Notes: generated by a model not told the origin, from the sequence alone. DNA of 64,000 nucleotides from Nocardia sp. BMG111209 (GCF_000381925.1 NZ_KB907309.1:744001-808000), one strand, 5' to 3'; shown: positions 15,430-27,441, numbered from the stretch's first letter. Translations and numbers: made by a program.

Positions 15430-16674
15430 GTGCCAGTTCCAGCCTCGCCCGACCCTCAGCTCCCACCCGGATTCAACTTCACCGATCCCGGTCTCTGGGA
15501 GACGCGCACCCCCGCCGCCGAATTCGCCGCGCTACGCCGGACCGCCGGCGTGTGGTGGAACGCACTGGCCGACGAGGATTCGGCGCCCTTCCACGACGGC
15601 GGTTACTGGGTGGTGAGCCGGCACGAGGACGTCAAGGAGATCTCGCGGCATCCGGAGCTGTACTCGTCGAACCGCAACGGCGCGATCATCCGGATGCCCT
15701 CGTACACCACCCACGAACAGCTGGAGCTGACCACCGAGGCCCTGCTGGTGAACATGGATCCGCCCCGGCACACCAAGATCCGGCGGATCGTCTCCCAGGG
15801 CTTCACCCCGCGCGCGGTGGAGAGCCTGCGGGCCGCCCTGACCGCGCGGGCCGAGCGAATCGTGCTGGCCGCCAAGGACTGTGGCGGTGGCGATTTCGTG
15901 GAGCAGGTCGCGGCCGAACTGCCGCTGCAGGCCATCGCCGATCTGCTCGGGGTACCGCAGGAGGACCGGCACCGGCTGTTCGAGTGGTCGAACAAGCTGA
16001 TGAACACCGAGGATCCGGAATTCGCGGGCGAATCCGTCACGGCCAACGCCGAATTGCTGGGCTACGCCTGGAACATGGCCGAACAGCGCCGGGCCCGGCC
16101 GCTCGACGACATCGTCAGCCGGCTGGTGTCGGCCGATATCGACGGGGAGGCACTGGGTTCCGACGAGTTCGGCTTCTTCGTGATCCTGCTGACGGTGGCG
16201 GGCAACGAGACCACCCGCAACGCGATCACGGCCGGGATGAAGGCATTCGTCGATCATCCCGCGCAGTGGGAGCTGTTCCGCGAGCGGCGGCCCGGTACTG
16301 CGGCGGACGAGATCGTCCGCTGGGCGACGCCGGTGAGCGCGTTCCAGCGCACCGCGACCGCGGACCACGAACTCGGCGGCCAGGCCATCGCCGCCGGGCA
16401 GCGACTCGGATTGTTCTACAGCTCGGCCAATTTCGACGAGACGGTGTTCGACGATCCCTTCGACTTCGACGTGTTGCGCGATCCCAACCCGCACGTCGGG
16501 TTCGGCGGCACCGGCGCGCACTACTGCGTGGGCGCGAATCTGGCCCGGCTGGAGATCGACCTGATGTTCAACGCCATCGCCGATGCGATGCCGGATCTGC
16601 GGCAGCTCGCCGAGCCGCAGCGGCTGCGGCACGGCTGGATCAACGGCATCAAGCACTGGCGGGTCGCCTACTAG
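15430..16674 (+). CDS. cyp125: Cytochrome P450, CYP125 type (steroid side-chain C26/27 hydroxylase-like)
   Basis: A 414-aa soluble P450. I-helix 'AGNETTRN' near residues 255-262, ExxR in 'DEIVRWATP', and haem loop 'FGGTGAHYCVGANLAR' with ligand Cys366. The opening 'LPPGFNFTDP', 'GFTPRAVESL', 'ADIDGEALGSDEFGFFV' and 'RWATPVSAFQRTA' closely follow M. tuberculosis CYP125A1 as I remember it, which oxidises the terminal methyl of the cholesterol side chain. GTG start 15430 is set by AGGAGG just upstream. Two KstR-like boxes precede it. Electron partner may be the ferredoxin at 4112. Followed after 10 bp by a peroxidase gene. Confidence 0.88.
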   Translation: MPVPASPDPQLPPGFNFTDPGLWETRTPAAEFAALRRTAGVWWNALADEDSAPFHDGGYWVVSRHEDVKEISRHPELYSSNRNGAIIRMPSYTTHEQLELTTEALLVNMDPPRHTKIRRIVSQGFTPRAVESLRAALTARAERIVLAAKDCGGGDFVEQVAAELPLQAIADLLGVPQEDRHRLFEWSNKLMNTEDPEFAGESVTANAELLGYAWNMAEQRRARPLDDIVSRLVSADIDGEALGSDEFGFFVILLTVAGNETTRNAITAGMKAFVDHPAQWELFRERRPGTAADEIVRWATPVSAFQRTATADHELGGQAIAAGQRLGLFYSSANFDETVFDDPFDFDVLRDPNPHVGFGGTGAHYCVGANLARLEIDLMFNAIADAMPDLRQLAEPQRLRHGWINGIKHWRVAY

Positions 16675-16684
16675 GATCGGTTTC

Positions 16685-17170
16685 GTGACCATTCGTGAGA
16701 TCCCGGTTCGCACCCTGTCCGACGACCCCACCACCCTCGCCGACCTGGTCGGCGACCAGGCGCTGCTGGTGGTGAACGTGGCCTCCCGCTGCGGCCTCAC
16801 CCCGCAGTACACCGGCCTGGTGGAATTGCAGCAGACCTACGGCCCGCGCGGATTCTCCGTCGTCGGCGTGCCCTGCAACCAATTCATGGGCCAGGAACCC
16901 GGCACCGCCGCGGAAATCCAGGAATTCTGCTCGACCACCTACGGCGTGGATTTCCCGCTGCTGGCGAAGGTCGACGTCAACGGCGACGCGCGCCATCCGC
17001 TGTATCAGGAATTGGTACAGACTTCGGATGCCGAGGGCGTCGCGGGCGATATCCAGTGGAATTTCGAGAAGTTCGTCGTCGATCGTGACGGCAAGGTGGT
17101 GGGCCGTTTCCGCCCGCGCACCGAGCCGCAGGATCCGGCGGTGATCGCCGCGATCGAATCGGTGCTCTGA
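16685..17170 (+). CDS. Glutathione peroxidase family (thiol peroxidase-type)
   Basis: A 161-aa thioredoxin-fold peroxidase. Catalytic Cys36 in 'NVASRCGLTPQY' replaces selenocysteine, with the Gln of 'CNQFMGQEPG' and the Trp of 'IQWNFEKF' completing the triad. Bacterial members usually use thioredoxin or mycothiol-linked donors. GTG start 10 bp after the P450 stop, so probably co-transcribed; it could protect against peroxide leaking from P450 turnover. Length is typical. Confidence 0.9.
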   Translation: MTIREIPVRTLSDDPTTLADLVGDQALLVVNVASRCGLTPQYTGLVELQQTYGPRGFSVVGVPCNQFMGQEPGTAAEIQEFCSTTYGVDFPLLAKVDVNGDARHPLYQELVQTSDAEGVAGDIQWNFEKFVVDRDGKVVGRFRPRTEPQDPAVIAAIESVL

Positions 17171-17192
17171 TACCGATCGGCCGGCGACCGGC

Positions 17193-18568
<1,376 letters not shown>

Positions 18569-18577
18569 CCGACACCG

Positions 18578-18720
18578 GCCCGAGCCGCTCCAGTTCATAG
18601 CGGTCGAGCCGCTCTGGTTCACCGCGGCCGAGCCGCTCCCCTGTGCACAGCGGCCGAACCGCTCCCGTGCACAGCGGCCGAGCCGCTTCTGTGCACAGCG
18701 GCCGAGCCGCTTCTGTAGCC
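18578..18720. repeat. Six imperfect tandem repeats of 23-26 bp, each with GCGGCCGAGCCGC hairpin
   Basis: Units begin near 18578, 18601, 18624, 18650, 18674 and 18698. The core is GCGGCCGAGCCGCT, whose GCGGC and GCCGC arms can pair around a 3-nt loop, followed in three units by CTGTGCACA-like sequence. The array begins 10 bp after the methyltransferase stop. It may act as a transcription barrier or simply be a local slippage product. Confidence 0.75.
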
Positions 18721-18974
18721 GCGACAGCACCGTGCACCGCCGGCCGCGAAAGCCCGCGGTGCACAGTCGCGTCCGAATCATTTGCGCGGGCCACGGACTG
18801 TGCCCATCGCCACCTCCGCGCCCCCATCCGTCCGTGCGGACCGGCCGACAGCGCACACTTGGAATGAGCGTGTGCCCGTTCGCCTTCGTCGCCGGGTGAT
18901 TGCTCCCCGGCGGATACGGCGGGGCCGGGTCGGCGGTAGCGGCCCCGGCCGCAATGTGACCGATCGGTCTTTTC

Positions 18975-19002
18975 TTGACTAATTCCAGAATAGGGGCATA
19001 CT
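18975..19002 (+). promoter_or_regulatory. furA promoter with AT-rich ATTCCAGAAT operator
   Basis: TTGACT (-35, 18975-18980) and CATACT (-10, 18997-19002) with a 16-bp spacer. Between them lies the inverted repeat ATTC-CA-GAAT (18982-18991). The same AT-rich layout precedes furA-katG in mycobacteria and is the FurA autorepression site. The -10 box predicts transcription starting at or next to ATG 19010. Confidence 0.75.
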
Positions 19003-19009
19003 CATGGTC

Positions 19010-19495
19010 ATGCACATCGGCGGATTCGATCCGCGCGAACGCTTACGCGCGGTCGGCCTGCGGGTCACGGCCCCGCGGGTGGCGGTGCTGGATGCTGTTG
19101 TGACCCAACCGCATTCGGATGCCGACCAGGTGGCTGCCCGGGTTCGGGAGGCGCTCGGCACGGTGTCGACCCAGGCGATCTACGACGTTCTGCACGCCTG
19201 TGTCAACGCCGGTCTGCTGCGCCGCATCGAACCGGCCGGTTCCGCCGCGCGATACGAGGCGCGGATCGGGGACAACCACCACCACCTGGTGTGCAGAAGG
19301 TGCGGCACGGTCGCCGATGTCGACTGCGCCGTCGGCCACGCCCCCTGTCTCGACCCGTCGGACGCACACGGTTTCGCGGTCGACGAGGCCGAGGTCGTGT
19401 ATTGGGGCCTGTGCCCGAACTGCCGGACGGACGAGACGTCCGCTCCGGAACAATCCAGCAGCTCTCCGATCGAGGAGGTTGCGCGCCGGCCCTAG
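19010..19495 (+). CDS. furA: Fur family regulator FurA, peroxide-responsive repressor of catalase
   Basis: A 161-aa Fur protein: N-terminal winged helix (about 1-85, '[17 protein letters not shown]', '[18 protein letters not shown]') and the metal domain with '[18 protein letters not shown]' and a C-terminal 'CPNC'. The two CxxC pairs form the structural zinc site; the His-rich loop binds the regulatory metal. ATG 19010 is preferred over 19004 because the promoter predicts a leaderless start there. It precedes the catalase gene by 12 bp, the usual furA-kat pairing, and should be relieved by H2O2 oxidation. Confidence 0.9.
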   Translation: MHIGGFDPRERLRAVGLRVTAPRVAVLDAVVTQPHSDADQVAARVREALGTVSTQAIYDVLHACVNAGLLRRIEPAGSAARYEARIGDNHHHLVCRRCGTVADVDCAVGHAPCLDPSDAHGFAVDEAEVVYWGLCPNCRTDETSAPEQSSSSPIEEVARRP

Positions 19496-19507
19496 GAGGG
19501 GTTCCGC

Positions 19508-20995
19508 ATGACGATCCGACCGACGACAGCCAAACCGACCACGACGAATACCGGCATCCCCGTCGCCAGCGACGACGAGTCGCTGACCGCGGGTACCCAG
19601 GGACCCGTTGCCCTGCACGACTTCTACCTGATCGAGAAGCTGGCCCAGTTCAACCGCGAGCGCGTGCCGGAACGGGTGGTGCACGCGAAAGGCGCGGGCG
19701 CGCACGGGGAATTGGTGGTCACCGGCGACGTGAGCCGCTACACCTCGGCGAAACTGTTCCAGCCCGGCGTGCGCACCGCGTCACTGGCCCGGTTCTCCAC
19801 CGTCGCGGGTGAGCAGGGCAGCCCCGACACCTGGCGTGACCCACGGGGTTTCGCGGTCAAGTTCTACACCCCGGACGGCAACTACGACCTGGTCGGCAAC
19901 AACACCCCGGTCTTCTTCATCCGGGACGCGATCAAATTCCCCGACTTCATCCGCTCGCAGAAGCGGTTGCCGGGCAACGGACTCCGCGACCACAACATGC
20001 AGTGGGACTTCTGGACGCTGCGCCCGGAGTCGGCGCACCAGGTGACCTGGCTGATGGGCGACCGCGGTATCCCGAAGAGCTACCGCCACATGAACGGATA
20101 CGGCTCGCACACCTATCAGTGGACCAACGCCGCGGGCGAACGCTTCTGGGTGAAATACCACTTCGAGACCGATCAGGGCATCGACTTCCTCACCCAGGCC
20201 GAGGCGGACGACATCGCCGGCCGGGACGCCGACCACCACCGCCGCGACCTGTGGGACGCGATCGAGCGGGGCGATTTCCCCAGCTGGACCCTGTACGTGC
20301 AGGTCATGCCGGTCGCCGAGGCGGAGGGTTACCGGGTCAACCCGTTCGACCTCACCAAGGTGTGGTCGCACCACGACTACCCGCTGATCGAGGTCGGTAG
20401 GTGGACGCTGCACCGCAATCCGGCGAACTACTTCGTCGAGATCGAGCAGGCCGCCTTCGAACCCTCGAATCTCGTTCCCGGCATCGGCTTTTCGCCGGAC
20501 AAGATGCTGCTGGGCCGGGTGTTCGCGTACAGCGACGCGCACCGCTACCGGATCGGCGCCAACTACGCCGAACTGCCGCCGAACCGGCCGCACGCGGCCG
20601 AGGTGAACTCCTACGCCAAGGAGGGCCCGATGCGGCACCACTTCAACGGCCCGGAAGTGCCGGTGTACGCACCGAATTCGTTCGGCGGACCGCATGCCGA
20701 CCCGACCGCCGCCGGCGACGAGGGCCGCTGGAACTTCGAACCGGAACTGATCCGCGCGGGCTACATCCGGCATCCGGAGGACGACGACTTCGGTCAGGCG
20801 GGCACGCTGGTCCGCGAGGTGCTCGACGACGCGCAGCGTGATCGCCTGGTGAGCAACGTGATCGGTCACGTCCTCGACGGCGTGCGCGAGCCCGTGCTGT
20901 CGCGCGTGTTCGAGTACTGGACGAACGTCGACCCGGAGATCGGTAAGCGCATCGAGGCGGGCGTGCGCGGCGCCCGGACCGCCGACCGCGACTGA
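19508..20995 (+). CDS. katA: Monofunctional haem catalase
   Basis: A 495-aa clade 3-type catalase. Catalytic His59 in '[12 protein letters not shown]', the Asn131/132 pair in '[11 protein letters not shown]', and the proximal haem Tyr in '[14 protein letters not shown]'. Length matches the small-subunit group, with no C-terminal flavodoxin-like domain. AGGAGG lies about 10 nt upstream, overlapping the end of furA. Co-transcribed with furA; converts H2O2 to water and oxygen in the cytoplasm. A hairpin follows the stop. Confidence 0.95.
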   Translation: MTIRPTTAKPTTTNTGIPVASDDESLTAGTQGPVALHDFYLIEKLAQFNRERVPERVVHAKGAGAHGELVVTGDVSRYTSAKLFQPGVRTASLARFSTVAGEQGSPDTWRDPRGFAVKFYTPDGNYDLVGNNTPVFFIRDAIKFPDFIRSQKRLPGNGLRDHNMQWDFWTLRPESAHQVTWLMGDRGIPKSYRHMNGYGSHTYQWTNAAGERFWVKYHFETDQGIDFLTQAEADDIAGRDADHHRRDLWDAIERGDFPSWTLYVQVMPVAEAEGYRVNPFDLTKVWSHHDYPLIEVGRWTLHRNPANYFVEIEQAAFEPSNLVPGIGFSPDKMLLGRVFAYSDAHRYRIGANYAELPPNRPHAAEVNSYAKEGPMRHHFNGPEVPVYAPNSFGGPHADPTAAGDEGRWNFEPELIRAGYIRHPEDDDFGQAGTLVREVLDDAQRDRLVSNVIGHVLDGVREPVLSRVFEYWTNVDPEIGKRIEAGVRGARTADRD

Positions 20996-21019
20996 CTACC
21001 GATCCGATTCCGTTGCAGT

Positions 21020-21038
21020 GCAGGATATTCCGTCCTGC
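21020..21038. terminator. Hairpin after katA
   Basis: GCAGGA (21020-21025) and TCCTGC (21033-21038) around a 7-nt loop, 25 bp past the catalase stop. There is no T-run, as is usual in high-GC actinobacteria. It could also end the minus-strand micro-ORF transcript. Confidence 0.45.
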
Positions 21039-21045
21039 CGCCGGC

Positions 21046-21105
21046 CTAAACCATTCCCCACCAGTAGAACAGGCAGGCCAGTATGAAGACTGCAACGGTG
21101 TCCAT
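21046..21105 (-). CDS. Possible 19-aa single-span membrane micropeptide
   Basis: A 19-codon frame beginning MDTVAVFILACLFYWWGM: almost entirely hydrophobic with an aromatic C-terminal belt, as in single-pass membrane micropeptides. GGGAGGG lies a few bases before the ATG, a strong ribosome-binding site for this region. A structured RNA-like region lies upstream on the same strand (21190-21306). No recognised family. The combination of a good ribosome-binding site and perfect hydrophobicity argues against chance, but the frame is very short. Confidence 0.5.
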   Translation of the reverse strand: MDTVAVFILACLFYWWGMV

Positions 21106-21189
21106 CGCGTTCCCTCCCGATCCTCGTGCCGCTCGTCCCTGCCATCATCCCTCGAGAATGCCGGGGCGGAACGAACTCTCAGGTGGGAC

Positions 21190-21306
21190 GGCCGGCCTGT
21201 CACCCCTCGCGGACAGGCCGGCCGGGTCTGCGCCGCACGGTGCGGTCCCGGGTGCGACCCGCCACCCCTCGCCGGCGGGCCGCACCCGAACCCCACCGTG
21301 CGGTGG
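21190..21306. ncRNA. Cluster of four hairpins, two with identical ACCCCTCGC loops (candidate structured RNA)
   Basis: Hairpin A: 12-bp perfect stem 21190-21201/21212-21223 with loop ACCCCTCGCG. Hairpin B: CCGCA/TGCGG at 21233-21245. Hairpin C: stems 21250-21263/21274-21287 (one mismatch) with loop ACCCCTCGCC. Hairpin D: CCACCG/CGGTGG at 21293-21306. Two strong stems with different sequence but the same 9-nt C-rich loop suggest selection on the loop. This recalls the actinobacterial 6C RNA, which presents C-rich loops, but the loops here have four Cs, then TC. Read from the other strand it would lie in the leader of the micropeptide at 21046. Strand undecided. Confidence 0.5.
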
Positions 21307-21475
21307 TCTCGGATACCGGGTGCCGGGCGAGCGGGAACGTGATCGTCACCGCCTGCGTCGAAACCCGGAACCGGTCTCGACACAGACAATGCGGCCGCGC
21401 CCTTGGCGCGGCCTTAAGAAGATCTTGCGATGGGAATTGCTGCCGGTCGCGGGCGTATTCGCCGCCCGCGACGGA

Positions 21476-22114
21476 TCATTCGACGATCAGGACCACCAGC
21501 TGACGCATGCTGTGCCTGCCGTTCGCCCGCTCCTTCTCCGGATCGACGGGCGCGGAGGGACCGCCGACCCAGGTGATCGACCGGCGGGGATCGATCTTGT
21601 CCAGTACGTCGGGCAGCGACGGATCGATCTGCCCGATCTGCACTACACATACGTGGCAATTGGGTAGCAAACCGCCGCGGGTGCCCTGCCCCGGCCCGCC
21701 GTCGAGCACGATGGCGCCGGAATCGGCCACGGCGCCGGCACAGGCGGTCAGGACGGCGTCGGGTACCTCGTCGGGGTCGATCGGACCGCTGACCACCCGG
21801 TGTTCGGCGCCGGTGGCCCATTCGGCCAGCCACTCCTCGGCCAGTCCGTCCGGCGCCAGCACCGAGGCCACGTTGTGGCTGCGCAGGGCGCCGGCCACGC
21901 TGTCGCCGACGCCCTGTTCGGTGATGCGATGCACCTGGGCGCCGTTGTGCTTCATGCGCTCGGCGAACAGGTCGACGATCTCCGCGCGGTCCTCGGCGGT
22001 CAGCTCGGGTGCGTTGCGGCCGTAATTGCGCGGCACCGGAATCGTGCGACCATCGTCCGGTAGTGCTTTCAACCCGTCGCGCACGCGGCGCAGGATTTCC
22101 TCCCGCGACGTCAC
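21476..22114 (-). CDS. LUD domain protein, LutC/YkgG-like
   Basis: A 212-aa protein of the LUD family. Signatures include 'REEILRRVRDGLKAL' at the start, 'VADSGAIVLDGGPGQ' and 'LLPNCHVCVV'. LutC works with LutA and LutB iron-sulphur proteins in lactate oxidation, but neither gene is next to it here. GTG start at 22114 has GGGAGG 5-6 nt upstream; a longer frame to 22774 would overlap the divergent hydrolase gene and is not credible. Function without LutAB is uncertain, possibly with partners elsewhere in the genome. Confidence 0.82.
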   Translation of the reverse strand: MTSREEILRRVRDGLKALPDDGRTIPVPRNYGRNAPELTAEDRAEIVDLFAERMKHNGAQVHRITEQGVGDSVAGALRSHNVASVLAPDGLAEEWLAEWATGAEHRVVSGPIDPDEVPDAVLTACAGAVADSGAIVLDGGPGQGTRGGLLPNCHVCVVQIGQIDPSLPDVLDKIDPRRSITWVGGPSAPVDPEKERANGRHSMRQLVVLIVE

Positions 22115-22448
22115 GGTAGCCTCCCGTTCGAGCTCGCCTCCGGCCTCGTGGCCGCCGGATCGCCGGTGTTCGTTGCGTGGTGGCCGCTGCCGAGTGCCCG
22201 GCGACAGCGCGCGCGGAACGACTCCCGCCGCAGCAGCAGACAAGACAGAGTATCCGGTTTCGGCGGACAGACCGGATCGTCGGGATGTGAAAACGTGTGA
22301 TCTTGTTCGCCAGAGTACCCGCGACGCCACCGGTTCATGCCCGGCCCGGCCGATCAACGCGAGTTGCTCGCGCGGCGTTCGATCGCGATTCGATCGCGAC
22401 GGCCGTGGCGACCCCGATCGGCCCCGGATTCGCCGATAACCTGCGGAA
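22115..22448. other. 334-bp divergent promoter region with a 9-bp direct repeat
   Basis: Lies between the LUD gene (minus) and the serine hydrolase (plus). CGATCGCGA occurs at 22380-22388 and 22391-22399, one helical turn apart, a possible operator. TAACCT at 22437-22442 is a -10-like box exactly 7 bp before ATG 22449, suggesting a leaderless mRNA. No gene seen. Confidence 0.45.
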
Positions 22449-23786
22449 ATGGGGCGAATACTCGGCTGGTTGACGGCCGTCTCGATCATCTCGACGGCCG
22501 TGGCCGCACCGGCCGTCGCGGACCCGGAGCCCGAGGTGCGCTGCGCGGTGACCAGCGGGCGCGACCTGCCGCGGGCCGCGCCGGAGGAGGCCGGTTTCGA
22601 CTCCGCGCGCCTGGCCGGCGCGCTGGCCCTGGCCGGCGCGCGCAACCGCCTCAACGTGCAGATCTTCCGGCACGGCTGCCTGATCGGCGCGGGCCCGCTC
22701 AACGACCGGACCGGCGATATCGCCTGGAACGTGTGGAGTGTGACCAAGAGCGTGGTGTCGCTGATCGCGGGCATCGCCTGGGACGAGGGCCGGCTCGACC
22801 TGGACGCGCCGATCGACCGCTATCTGCCGCCGGGCCTCGGCGACGCCGCGCACCGCGCGATCACGGTCGAGAATCTGCTCACCGAGACCTCCGGGCTGCG
22901 CGTCGCCGTGGTGAACGAGGGCATCACCGGCATCGTCCCGATCGAGCCGAACAGCGCGGTGCAGGCGCTCGGCGTGCCGCTGGACCATCCGCCGGGGACC
23001 ACCTTCGCCTACAGCCAGCGCAACGTCGATCTGTTGTCGTACGTGGTGGAGCTGGCGATCGGCGAACCGTTGCAGCGATTCGCGCAGCGCGCGTTGTTCG
23101 ATCCGCTGGGCATCGGATCCGGTGACTATTTCTGGTCCCGGGACCGCGCCGGGCACACCTACGGCTACGCCCATCTGACGATCCCGCCCAACGATCTGGC
23201 CAAGCTCGCCCTGCTGCTCGGCGACGACGGGCGCTGGGGCGACGCCCGGGTGGTGTCCGGGGACTATCTGGCCCTGGCGCGGCGGCCCTCGCCGGCCAAT
23301 CCCTGCTACGGATACCTGTTCTGGACCGGGGCCGGATGTGTCGAGATGCCGGCGTTCCTGCCGCCGGACAGCTACGAGATGTCCGGGCTGGGGATGCAGA
23401 ACGTCTTCGTCATCCCCAGCCTGGACCTGACGGTGATGTGGACCGGCGCGTTCGGCAGCCGCTCGGTGGCCGGGCCGATCGGGGTGCTGGGCGGCTCGAC
23501 CGAACTCACCCACGAATTCTTCCGGGAGCTGTTCGCCGCCTTCCGGGAGCCGCCGGTGCCGGATCCGGGCCCGTACGCGGAACCGTCGCGGCGGGTGGAT
23601 CCGCGCAGCCTGTTCGATCCGGATATGACGCTCGCGATCTTCGGCGCCGGACCGGACGCCTATCCCGGCTGCGATGTGCTGTCGTGCCTGGACGCCCCGC
23701 TGGCGCCGCCGTTCGCGGCCGTCCCGCCCGGCTGTCTGATCGTGGCGTGCCTGGGCGCGGACCCGAGGACGCCGGGAATCCGTTAG
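22449..23786 (+). CDS. Secreted serine hydrolase (beta-lactamase/esterase superfamily)
   Basis: A 445-aa protein with a Sec signal peptide (hydrophobic core residues 4-20, probable cleavage after 'AVA' near 24). The catalytic S97-V-T-K100 (SxxK) motif of class C beta-lactamases, DD-peptidases and EstB esterases is clear, with Tyr188 in 'FAYSQRN' as the likely second motif. The C-terminus adds about 60 residues with paired Cys, probably disulphide-bonded outside the cell. Likely an esterase or peptidase; a role in beta-lactam resistance cannot be claimed. Its 3' end overlaps the convergent NTF2-like gene by 4 bp. Confidence 0.85.
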   Translation: MGRILGWLTAVSIISTAVAAPAVADPEPEVRCAVTSGRDLPRAAPEEAGFDSARLAGALALAGARNRLNVQIFRHGCLIGAGPLNDRTGDIAWNVWSVTKSVVSLIAGIAWDEGRLDLDAPIDRYLPPGLGDAAHRAITVENLLTETSGLRVAVVNEGITGIVPIEPNSAVQALGVPLDHPPGTTFAYSQRNVDLLSYVVELAIGEPLQRFAQRALFDPLGIGSGDYFWSRDRAGHTYGYAHLTIPPNDLAKLALLLGDDGRWGDARVVSGDYLALARRPSPANPCYGYLFWTGAGCVEMPAFLPPDSYEMSGLGMQNVFVIPSLDLTVMWTGAFGSRSVAGPIGVLGGSTELTHEFFRELFAAFREPPVPDPGPYAEPSRRVDPRSLFDPDMTLAIFGAGPDAYPGCDVLSCLDAPLAPPFAAVPPGCLIVACLGADPRTPGIR

Positions 23787-24196
23787 TCGCCCGCGGCGAT
23801 CCGCGCGTAGCGGCCGGTATCCATGTAGTCGCGGAACAGCAGGACGCGGCCGTCGCGCACCCGCACCACGTTCACGGCGGTGCGCGAGCGCGTGCGACCG
23901 GCCCCCGGCCGGGTCATGTCGACCTCGTTCTCGACGACGATCACCTCGGGGTCCGTGGTCTCGTGGAGCTGCGGGTGGATTCCGTGCACCTCGATCGTCG
24001 CCAGGCCACCGGACCACCGCTGCCGCAGATGATCCCGGATGGCATCCGGCCCGACCAGCCGGGTGGGCATGCCGGGGATCGGGAACGGGATCTCGAAGAC
24101 CCCGTCGGGTGCGAACAGTGCGGCGAAGGCGTCGGCGTCGCGGGCGGGCAGCTCGCGGAACATCTGCTCGACCAGTTCGCGTGGGGTGAGGGTCAT
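23783..24196 (-). CDS. Nuclear transport factor 2 (SnoaL-like) family protein
   Basis: A 137-aa cone-fold protein: 'LVEQMFRELPARDADAFAALFAPDGVFEIPFP' (split) is the classic SnoaL_2 opening, followed by beta strands ending 'VNVVRVRDGRVLLFRDYMDTGRY'. Members are isomerases, hydrolases or dehydratases with varied substrates, or have no known activity. Divergent from the TetR gene at 24302; the two direct repeats between them imply that TetR controls it. Confidence 0.82.
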   Translation of the reverse strand: MTLTPRELVEQMFRELPARDADAFAALFAPDGVFEIPFPIPGMPTRLVGPDAIRDHLRQRWSGGLATIEVHGIHPQLHETTDPEVIVVENEVDMTRPGAGRTRSRTAVNVVRVRDGRVLLFRDYMDTGRYARIAAGD

Positions 24197-24231
24197 GGCG
24201 AAACCTCTTCTCGGACGGCGGAATTACGAAA

Positions 24232-24272
24232 CGGAACGATCGCCCCGCTCAGTATCCGGAACGATCGCCCCG
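24232..24272. promoter_or_regulatory. Two direct copies of CGGAACGATCGCCCCG, probable TetR operators
   Basis: Identical 16-bp copies at 24232-24247 and 24257-24272, 25 bp apart. Each is an imperfect palindrome, CGGnnCGA-TCGnnCCG, centred on CGATCG. They fill the gap between the divergent NTF2-like and TetR genes, as expected for autoregulation. Confidence 0.65.
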
Positions 24273-24301
24273 TTTGTCAACGCGCCGGTACACTCGCCGT
24301 T

Positions 24302-24880
24302 GTGACCGACAGCAAGCCCGAGGCGACCGCCGGGCGCCGCACCCAGCGCGCAGACGCCCGCCGCAATCGCGAACGCGTACTCGCCGCCGCGCGCGAAGCC
24401 TTTGCCGCCGAAGGCATTTCGGTCCCGCTGGACGAGATAGCACGGCGCGCCGGCGTCGGCCCCGGCACGGTCTATCGCCACTTCCCCACCAAGGAAGCAC
24501 TTTTCCACGCCGCCATCCTCGACAACATCGAGCGGATGACCGAGGCGGCCCGATCCCTCACCGGCGCCGACGATGCGGGCGCGGCCTTCTTCGGCTTCCT
24601 GGACCGGGTCGTCGCCGAGGGCGGCGTGAAACGCGACCTGGCCGAAGCGATCGGCGATCGCGCCCTCGAATTGTCCGCCCCGAGAAAGCAATTCCACGAA
24701 GAATTGAACCTGCTGCTGTGCCGGGCGCAGCGGCACGGTGCGGTCCGCGACGACATCGACATCGACGATTTCCTGCGAATCCTGCAGGGCGCCTTCACCG
24801 CCGCCCACTCCGCCGGTCTCGATGCCGAACGCCGCCGCCGCACCTTCGCCGTCGTCTTCGACGGATTGCGTGCGCGCTGA
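24302..24880 (+). CDS. TetR family transcriptional regulator
   Basis: A 192-aa TetR protein (GTG start). The HTH spans about residues 20-65 with 'ISVPLDEIARRAGVGPGTVYRHFPTKEAL'-type sequence (two pieces), followed by a helical ligand-binding domain of the SbtR-like type ('FFGFLDRVVAEGGVKRDLAEAIG'). It is divergent from the NTF2-like gene and sits next to the double operator at 24232. Likely represses itself and that neighbour. Ends before a strong bidirectional hairpin. Confidence 0.87.
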   Translation: MTDSKPEATAGRRTQRADARRNRERVLAAAREAFAAEGISVPLDEIARRAGVGPGTVYRHFPTKEALFHAAILDNIERMTEAARSLTGADDAGAAFFGFLDRVVAEGGVKRDLAEAIGDRALELSAPRKQFHEELNLLLCRAQRHGAVRDDIDIDDFLRILQGAFTAAHSAGLDAERRRRTFAVVFDGLRAR

Positions 24881-24938
24881 ACCACTTCCGCTCGCCACAC
24901 CCGGAATCGGTACGCCCACACCACCCTTCGACGCGGAA

Positions 24939-24970
24939 CGGGCCGCCCGATCGGATGATCGAGCGGCCCG
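24939..24970. terminator. Bidirectional hairpin between TetR and asd
   Basis: CGGGCCGC (24939-24946) pairs with GCGGCCCG (24963-24970), and inside it CGATC (24948-24952) pairs with GATCG (24957-24961) around GGAT. This long stem with one mismatch lies between two convergent genes. Confidence 0.75.
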
Positions 24971-24988
24971 CTGCGGGTCGGGATCGGA

Positions 24989-27291
<2,303 letters not shown>

Positions 27292-27441
27292 GGCCGGTCC
27301 TCCAAGATCGAGATCGTACTGCTGCCAGCAACCAAGAGTACCGGCCGTCGTCCAGCGTTTATCCGGCAACCTCTGTGGCCTGGCGCACTGCCGCGGTCCG
27401 GATGGCACTCCACGGGCCGCGCTGCCAGCACTCGCACCCCC

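Larger units (their letters stand above)
18569..19009. other. 441-bp gap with tandem repeat and furA promoter
   Basis: No convincing gene. The left part carries six short imperfect repeats (18578-18720). The middle (18721-18960) shows no clear signal. The right end holds the furA promoter. A long minus-strand frame across the gap has Arg-rich, repeat-driven translation and is not believed. Confidence 0.6.
20996..21475. other. 480-bp gap between catalase and LUD genes: hairpins and a micro-ORF
   Basis: The gap holds a terminator-like hairpin (21020-21038), a 19-codon minus-strand frame (21046-21105), and a cluster of four strong hairpins (21190-21306), two sharing the same loop. From 21307 to 21475 I see nothing definite. 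Confidence 0.6.

Noticed and set aside
18578..18720. CRISPR-like array
   Set aside because: Units are contiguous and imperfect, with no unique spacers and no cas genes.
22335..24017. A 560-codon minus-strand frame over the serine hydrolase gene
   Set aside because: It is the shadow of the hydrolase, which has a signal peptide and an SxxK motif.
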